Assembly: GCA_964579325.1 (NCBI GenBank)
Contig: CAZOHN010000132.1
Span: 1-10,283, forward strand
Length of the DNA: 10,283 nt
DNA from: CAZOHN01 sp964579325
Lineage (GTDB): Bacteria; Pseudomonadota; Alphaproteobacteria; Rhodobacterales; Rhodobacteraceae
Direction: 5' to 3'
The notes beneath the pieces are model-generated. The model saw only the letters and a program-made list of their open reading frames with translations. It searched no databases and was not told where the DNA came from. Numbering within the stretch: position 1 is the first letter of the stretch; the number at the start of each line of letters is the position of its first letter. The position numbers and the translations under genes were made by a program. Below are positions 6,824 to 10,283 of this stretch, one piece after another.

Positions 6824-7021
6824 GGCGGCTCCGGGGGCGGACGGGGGCGGACGGGGGCACGTGTCCGGCAGCGCGCCGGCCTGTCCTTCTTTGCCCCGCT
6901 GCGGATGCAGGTGCAAGGCCGGGTGTCGAAAGGCGCGGCGGGGCGTCGCGCGGCACCGGGGCGGGTTGCGCTTGTTTGGCGCGCGGCCCACCTCGGGGCC
7001 ATGACCGCTCCGGAGCCACCC
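6824..7021. promoter_or_regulatory. Divergent intergenic region (EamA gene / methyltransferase gene)
   Basis: This 198-bp spacer should hold the promoters of both divergent genes. It contains the 10-bp tandem repeat described separately and a palindromic CACGTG core at 6858-6863. It also has a hairpin CCGGC/GCCGG (6865-6869, 6875-6879). I found no convincing -10/-35 pair on either strand. An open frame crosses it on the plus strand from 6905, but that reads as low-complexity extension of the methyltransferase frame. Confidence 0.35.
6833..6858. repeat. 10-bp G-rich tandem repeat, about 2.6 copies
   Basis: The unit GGGGGCGGAC occurs at 6833-6842 and 6843-6852, with a partial third copy GGGGGC at 6853-6858. 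It lies 10 bp upstream of the EamA gene start, in its 5' leader or promoter. The three G5 runs sit on one strand. It may be a replication-slippage tract or a binding site. Confidence 0.75.
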
Positions 7022-7633
7022 ATGACCGACCCCGCCGCCTTCTGGAACCGAAAGGCAAGGGCCTATGCCGCGATGCCGATGCGCGCGCCGGAAGCCTGGG
7101 AGGAGACCGTCACCCGCGTGCTGGCGCGTCTGCCGCCAGAAGCACAGGTGCTGGAAGTGGGATGCGGCACCGGGACGACCGCGCTGCGGCTCGCACCCCA
7201 TGTGGCCCATGTGACGGCCACCGACCTCGCGGGCGAAATGATCGCCATCGCCGAGGAGAAGCGGCAGGCGGCGGGGGTGGAGAACGTGACCTTCCGGCTG
7301 GAAGGCGGCGAGGCGTCCGAGGGTGGCCCCTACGACGCGGTGATCGCCTTCAACCTGCTGCACCTCGTTCCCGACATGCCCGCTACCCTCACCGCATTGC
7401 GCGGGCATCTGCGCCCGGGCGGTCTCCTTGCCGCCAAGAGCTTCTGCGTCCGCGAAGCCCGGTGGTTCGTGCCGCCGCTCGTGCGGGTGCTCGGGCTTGT
7501 CGGCGTGCTGCCACGAATGCGGGCACTGCGGGCGGCTGAGTTCGACCGGGCAATCCGGGACGCCGGGCTCGAGGTGATCGAGGCCAGCTTCCTTCCGCAC
7601 CCCAGTCGTCTGGTGCTCGCGCGCCGGACGTGA
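7022..7633 (+). CDS. Class I SAM-dependent methyltransferase
   Basis: The protein is 203 residues with a Rossmann-like Methyltransf_11/25 fold. The SAM-binding motif I VLEVGCGTGTTALRLA lies at residues 43-58, and the acidic end of strand 2 is in VTATDLAGEM (Asp68). The strand-4 motif YDAVIAFNLLHLV lies near residues 102-114, followed by LRPGGLL. The N-terminal FWNRKARAYAAMPM is typical of small-molecule methyltransferases of this type. The substrate is unknown. The ATG at 7022 is preferred because CGGAG lies 6 nt upstream and the conserved FWN..A..Y region begins there. An ATG at 7001 would add seven residues and cannot be excluded. It is a single gene, divergent from the EamA transporter and convergent with the HU gene. 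Confidence 0.88.
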   Translation: MTDPAAFWNRKARAYAAMPMRAPEAWEETVTRVLARLPPEAQVLEVGCGTGTTALRLAPHVAHVTATDLAGEMIAIAEEKRQAAGVENVTFRLEGGEASEGGPYDAVIAFNLLHLVPDMPATLTALRGHLRPGGLLAAKSFCVREARWFVPPLVRVLGLVGVLPRMRALRAAEFDRAIRDAGLEVIEASFLPHPSRLVLARRT

Positions 7634-7639
7634 GGACAA

Positions 7640-7670
7640 AAGCAGAAGAGCCGCCCGAAGGCGGCCCCTT
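7640..7670 (-). terminator. Intrinsic terminator of the HU gene (UUCG tetraloop)
   Basis: On the minus strand, GCCGCC-TTCG-GGCGGC (7650-7665) forms a stable stem with the favoured UUCG loop. It can be extended by about four pairs including G·U. It is followed by TCTTCTGCTTTTG, a T-rich tail, and begins 28 bp after the HU stop. On the plus strand the loop is CGAA and the tail is CCCCTTGTG, so termination of the methyltransferase gene would be weaker. It sits only 16 bp after that gene's stop and may serve both. Confidence 0.8.
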
Positions 7671-7693
7671 GTGTCGTACGGACCCGCGAGGGC

Positions 7694-7981
7694 TCAGCCG
7701 TTGATCGCGTCCTTGAGCGACTTGGCGACAGAGATCTTCACGACCTTGTCGGCATCCTTCTTGATCTGCTCGCCCGTGGCGGGGTTGCGGACCATCCGCT
7801 CGGGGCGCGTGCGGCAGGTGATCTTGCCGACGCCGGGGATCGTGACCGCTCCGCCGGCGAGGACTTCGCTGGTGACCACATCGCTGAGCGCATCGAGCGC
7901 GGCTCCGGCGGTCTTCTTGTCTGCGCCCATCTTGTCGGCTAGCGCCGTCACGAGTTGCGCCTTGGTCATCGGTTTCGCCAT
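7694..7981 (-). CDS. HU family DNA-binding protein
   Basis: This 95-residue histone-like nucleoid protein binds DNA as a dimer and bends it. The N-terminal dimerisation helices contain TKAQLVTALADKMGADKKTA. The beta-arm contains VTIPGVGKITCRTRPERMV with the conserved RNPATGEQI (the proline that intercalates in DNA is in RNP). The PGVGKI.CR variant in place of the enterobacterial GFGTF is common in Rhodobacteraceae HU proteins. The start at 7981 is chosen because AGGAGA lies 7 nt upstream and MAKPMTKAQLV matches the family. An upstream in-frame ATG at 8029 lacks a ribosome binding site and would add a non-conserved tail. It has its own terminator, so it is probably monocistronic. Confidence 0.95.
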   Translation of the reverse strand: MAKPMTKAQLVTALADKMGADKKTAGAALDALSDVVTSEVLAGGAVTIPGVGKITCRTRPERMVRNPATGEQIKKDADKVVKISVAKSLKDAING

Positions 7982-8110
7982 CTGTGTCTCCTCGTCTGAC
8001 CCTCTATCTGTGGGGCCGATCTTTGCCATTTACAGGAAATATGGGGGACCGCACAACCTCTAGTGTCATAAAATAAGGCCATTCGGCCGATAGTGTGCGG
8101 TTTTCGGCAC
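7982..8110 (-). promoter_or_regulatory. Intergenic region upstream of the HU gene
   Basis: This 129-bp gap lies between the amn stop and the HU start and is more AT-rich than its surroundings. It must carry the end of the amn transcript and the HU promoter. No promoter boxes are convincing; TTGTGC (8052-8057, minus) followed 18 nt later by TAAATG is the nearest candidate. The structured element at 8048-8101 is listed separately. Confidence 0.4.
8048..8101. repeat. 8-bp inverted repeat flanking a nested GGCC hairpin
   Basis: The perfect arms ACCGCACA (8048-8055) and TGTGCGGT (8094-8101) enclose 38 nt. Inside, GGCC-GAAT-GGCC on the minus strand (8077-8088) is followed by TTATTTTA, which could end the amn transcript. 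TAGTGT occurs as a direct repeat at 8061-8066 and 8091-8096. On the plus strand the right arm runs into TTTT. The element may be a terminator or a regulatory palindrome for the HU gene. Confidence 0.45.
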
Positions 8111-9595
8111 TCAAAGGAATGCGGTTTCCTCGAAGCTGCGCAGTTTCCGACTGTGAATGCGCTCGAGCGGCATGTCGCGCAGCCGCTCCATGGCACGGAT
8201 TCCGATCAGAAGGTGGCGGGTGACTTGGGTCTTGTAGAACTCGGTCGCCATGCCCGGAAGCTTCAGTTCGCCGTGCAGCGGCTTGTCGGAAACGCACAGA
8301 AGCGTGCCGTAGGGCACCCGGAAGCGGAAGCCGTTGGCGGCGATCGTGGCGCTCTCCATGTCGAGGGCGATGGCGCGCGACTGGCTGAGGCGCTGGACCG
8401 GTCCGGACTGGTCGCGCAGTTCCCAGTTGCGGTTGTCGATGGTGGCAACGGTACCGGTGCGCATGATCCGCTTGAGGTCGTAGCCGTCGAGCCGGGTGAC
8501 CTCGGCCACCGCGCGTTCGAGCGCGATCTGGATTTCGGCGAGCGCAGGGATCGGCACCCAGACAGGCAGGTCGTCGTCGAGGACGTGGTCCTCGCGCAGG
8601 TAGGCATGCGCCAGCACGAAGTCGCCCAGCGACTGGCTGTTGCGCAGACCCGCGCAGTGGCCGACCATCAGCCAGGCATGGGGGCGCAGCACGGCGATGT
8701 GGTCCGTCGCGGTCTTGGCGTTCGAGGGGCCGACGCCGATGTTGACCAGCGTGATGCCCGCCCCGCCTGCGCGCTTGAGGTGATAGGTCGGCATCTGCGG
8801 CATCTTGGAGGGGTGCGGCAGGTGGGCGTCAGGCGCGGTGATCTCGGCGTTGCCCGGCCCGACGAAGGCTGAATAGCCTGAGGAGGGATCGCCGAGCGCC
8901 TTGCGGGCATAGGCTTCGAACTCCTCGACATAGAACTGGTAGTTGGTGAAGAGCACGTGGTTCTGGAAGTGCTCGGGCGCGGTCGCGGTATAATGCGAGA
9001 GCCGCGCGAGAGAATAGTCCACGCGCTGCGCCGTAAAGGGCGCAAGCGGACCCGAGCCGTCGGGGTGGGTGCGGCGCATGCCGTTGACGATGTCGTCATT
9101 GGTCGTGGCGAGGTCTGGCACGTCGAAGACGTCGCGCAGCGGAAAGTCGAGCACGCCTTCCTGCGGCACCGAGAGGCTTGCGTCGGCGGTGCCGGCGAAA
9201 TGCACCGGAATCGGCGTGGTGGACGGCCCCACCTGCACCGCCACACCGTGGTTCTGGATCAGGAGGCCGATCTGCTGGGTGAGGTAGGCGCGGAACAGGT
9301 CGGGCCGGGTGACGGTGGCCGAATAGGTGCCCGGCATCGCGACGTGGCCAAAGGAGAGACGGCTGTCGACCTGGGCGTAGCTCGTCGTGGTCATGCGGAT
9401 CTCGGGGTAGAAGGCCCGGAAGCGCGCCGCCGGGCGACCGGTGCGGAGTGTCGCGGCGAAGCGGTCACGGAGAAACGCCGTCGCGCCCTCATAGAGAGCC
9501 TCGAGCCGCGCGACGGCCGCCGCGGCGTCGGTGAAGCTCTCTGGCCGCGCAAGCTCGGGCGTTATGTGGGGAAGCTTGGGGTCTGCGGCGGTCAT
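8111..9595 (-). CDS. amn: AMP nucleosidase
   Basis: This 494-residue cytosolic enzyme hydrolyses AMP to adenine and ribose 5-phosphate. The length matches full-size bacterial Amn. The N-terminal regulatory domain (about residues 1-175) contains RFRAFYPEIRMTTTSYAQVDSR. The C-terminal phosphorylase-superfamily domain carries NIGVGPSNAKTATDHIAVLRP (285-305), MVGHCAGLRNSQSLGDFVLA (310-329) and ALDMESATIAANGFRFRVPYGTLLCVSDKPLHGELKLPG (410-448), with the sugar-binding Met-Glu at 413-414 and the catalytic-type Asp437. It ends HSRKLRSFEETAFL. The start at 9595 overlaps the stop of the upstream adenine deaminase gene (ATGA, 9592-9595), with a modest AAGGA about 8 nt upstream. The two products act in sequence on adenine nucleotides. 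Confidence 0.95.
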   Translation of the reverse strand: MTAADPKLPHITPELARPESFTDAAAAVARLEALYEGATAFLRDRFAATLRTGRPAARFRAFYPEIRMTTTSYAQVDSRLSFGHVAMPGTYSATVTRPDLFRAYLTQQIGLLIQNHGVAVQVGPSTTPIPVHFAGTADASLSVPQEGVLDFPLRDVFDVPDLATTNDDIVNGMRRTHPDGSGPLAPFTAQRVDYSLARLSHYTATAPEHFQNHVLFTNYQFYVEEFEAYARKALGDPSSGYSAFVGPGNAEITAPDAHLPHPSKMPQMPTYHLKRAGGAGITLVNIGVGPSNAKTATDHIAVLRPHAWLMVGHCAGLRNSQSLGDFVLAHAYLREDHVLDDDLPVWVPIPALAEIQIALERAVAEVTRLDGYDLKRIMRTGTVATIDNRNWELRDQSGPVQRLSQSRAIALDMESATIAANGFRFRVPYGTLLCVSDKPLHGELKLPGMATEFYKTQVTRHLLIGIRAMERLRDMPLERIHSRKLRSFEETAFL

Positions 9596-10283
9596 GCCGG
9601 GGGTCCTTCGAAGAGGTCGGTGATCGCGAAGCGGGTGACGTCGACAAGGCCGAGGTCGGAAATCCGCAGTTCCGGGATCACGACGAGGGCCAGGAGCGAA
9701 TGCTGCATGTAGGCGTTGTTGAGTGTGCAGCCGCAGTCGGCCATGGCCTGCACCATGGCCGTCGCGGCGGCGGCGACCTCGGCGGCGGGCGCGTCGGACA
9801 TGAGCCCGGCAATGGGCAGACGCACCAGGGCGATCTCGGCTCCGTCCTTCCAGACAGTTACCCCGCCGCCCACCTCGGCCAGCCGGTTGACGGCACCGGC
9901 CATCATTTCGCGGTCGGTGCCGACCACGATGATGTGGTGGCTGTCATGGGCGACGGTCGAAGCCATCGCCATGCGGCCGGTGTAGCCGAACCCCGAAACG
10001 AAGCCGTTCACCACTCCACCCGAAGCCCGGTGGCGTTCGACCAGCGCGATCTGGGCGATGTCCTGTCCGGCGTCAGGGTTAACCTGACCTTCCGCCACGG
10101 CGAGGTCGGCGAGAAGCGCGCGCGTTGGCGCCTGGTTCTCGACAACGCCGATCACCCGGGCGCGCACCTGCGCGGCGCCCTCGGGCGCGCGGATCGTGAA
10201 ATCTTCCGGCGAAAGCGGACGCTTCAACCGGACGGTGCGCCGGGCCTCATCGGGCCAGTTGAAGTGCGGGCAGGCCGCCTTCA
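9592..10283 (-). CDS. ade: Adenine deaminase, C-terminal part (5' end outside window)
   Basis: The frame is open to the right edge, giving about 229 C-terminal residues of a family usually around 550-600 long. Adenine deaminase converts adenine to hypoxanthine and ammonia and belongs to the amidohydrolase superfamily. Visible family signatures include NQAPTRAL, MASTVAHDSHHIIVVGTD, then AVNRLAEVGGG, LPIAGLMSD, and the terminal VIPELRISDLGLVDV. An internal TTG at 10225-10227 is not the true start, since the preceding residues (PHFNWPDEARRTVR) continue the domain. The gene is upstream of and overlaps amn by four bases, so the two are co-translated. The metal-binding catalytic domain lies outside the window, so catalytic completeness cannot be confirmed. 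Confidence 0.92.
   Translation of the reverse strand, partial: KAACPHFNWPDEARRTVRLKRPLSPEDFTIRAPEGAAQVRARVIGVVENQAPTRALLADLAVAEGQVNPDAGQDIAQIALVERHRASGGVVNGFVSGFGYTGRMAMASTVAHDSHHIIVVGTDREMMAGAVNRLAEVGGGVTVWKDGAEIALVRLPIAGLMSDAPAAEVAAAATAMVQAMADCGCTLNNAYMQHSLLALVVIPELRISDLGLVDVTRFAITDLFEGPPA

Noticed and set aside
6824..7639. Upstream extension of the EamA transporter frame to 561 codons
   Set aside because: The extension overlaps the methyltransferase gene on the opposite strand. The EamA fold begins exactly at MDLRALL with a ribosome binding site.
7982..8029. HU start 16 codons further upstream (ATG at 8029)
   Set aside because: There is no ribosome binding site there, and the added residues are not family-like. 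The ATG at 7981 has AGGAGA and the conserved N-terminus.
1..10283. Mobile element, CRISPR array, phage or novel defence system
   Set aside because: I found no transposase or integrase, no spaced repeats and no terminal inverted repeats. Composition looks even apart from the small AT-rich gap near 8050. The genes are ordinary metabolism, photosynthesis and nucleoid functions.

Overview
The window has no coding gap longer than about 200 bp. It is GC-rich and looks like a chromosome segment from a phototrophic alphaproteobacterium of the Rhodobacteraceae type (Rhodobacter/Roseobacter relatives). The main evidence is the gene run bchG – ORF428-type transporter – bchP – idi, which resembles the end of a photosynthesis gene cluster in that family. 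The HU protein, the TtgR-unrelated YafY-type regulator and the AMP nucleosidase also fit this family. All identities come from reading the translated sequence; no database search was possible.

Bases 1-3308 (plus strand) form a tightly packed operon. The 3' third of bchG overlaps the ORF428/PucC-type transporter gene by ATGA. A 4-nt spacer then leads to bchP, which overlaps idi by another ATGA. Together they cover tail attachment to bacteriochlorophyllide (BchG), reduction of the geranylgeranyl tail (BchP), isoprenoid precursor supply (Idi) and a pigment-assembly/transport-like membrane protein. The cluster appears to end after idi, because no further photosynthesis gene follows.

Bases 3345-4727 hold a divergent pair: a YafY-type HTH/WYL regulator (minus) and a glutathione S-transferase-like protein (plus), which share a 72-bp promoter region. 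Bases 4748-6823 (minus) hold a DMT/EamA-family exporter followed by ccdA and a periplasmic thioredoxin with a Tat-like signal. The last two form a thiol-reductant relay. Bases 7022-7633 (plus) encode a small class I SAM-dependent methyltransferase. It converges on an HU-family DNA-binding protein gene (7694-7981, minus), and a hairpin with a T-rich tail lies between them.

Bases 8111-10283 (minus) carry a purine salvage pair. The 3' part of an adenine deaminase gene runs off the right edge and overlaps amn (AMP nucleosidase) by ATGA. The two enzymes together would turn AMP into hypoxanthine, ammonia and ribose 5-phosphate.

I see no mobile element, CRISPR array, RNA gene or clearly unprecedented system. 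The more interesting items are the translationally coupled modules, the split DsbD-like pair, a degenerate WYL motif, and small repeat/hairpin structures in the intergenic regions upstream of the EamA and HU genes.
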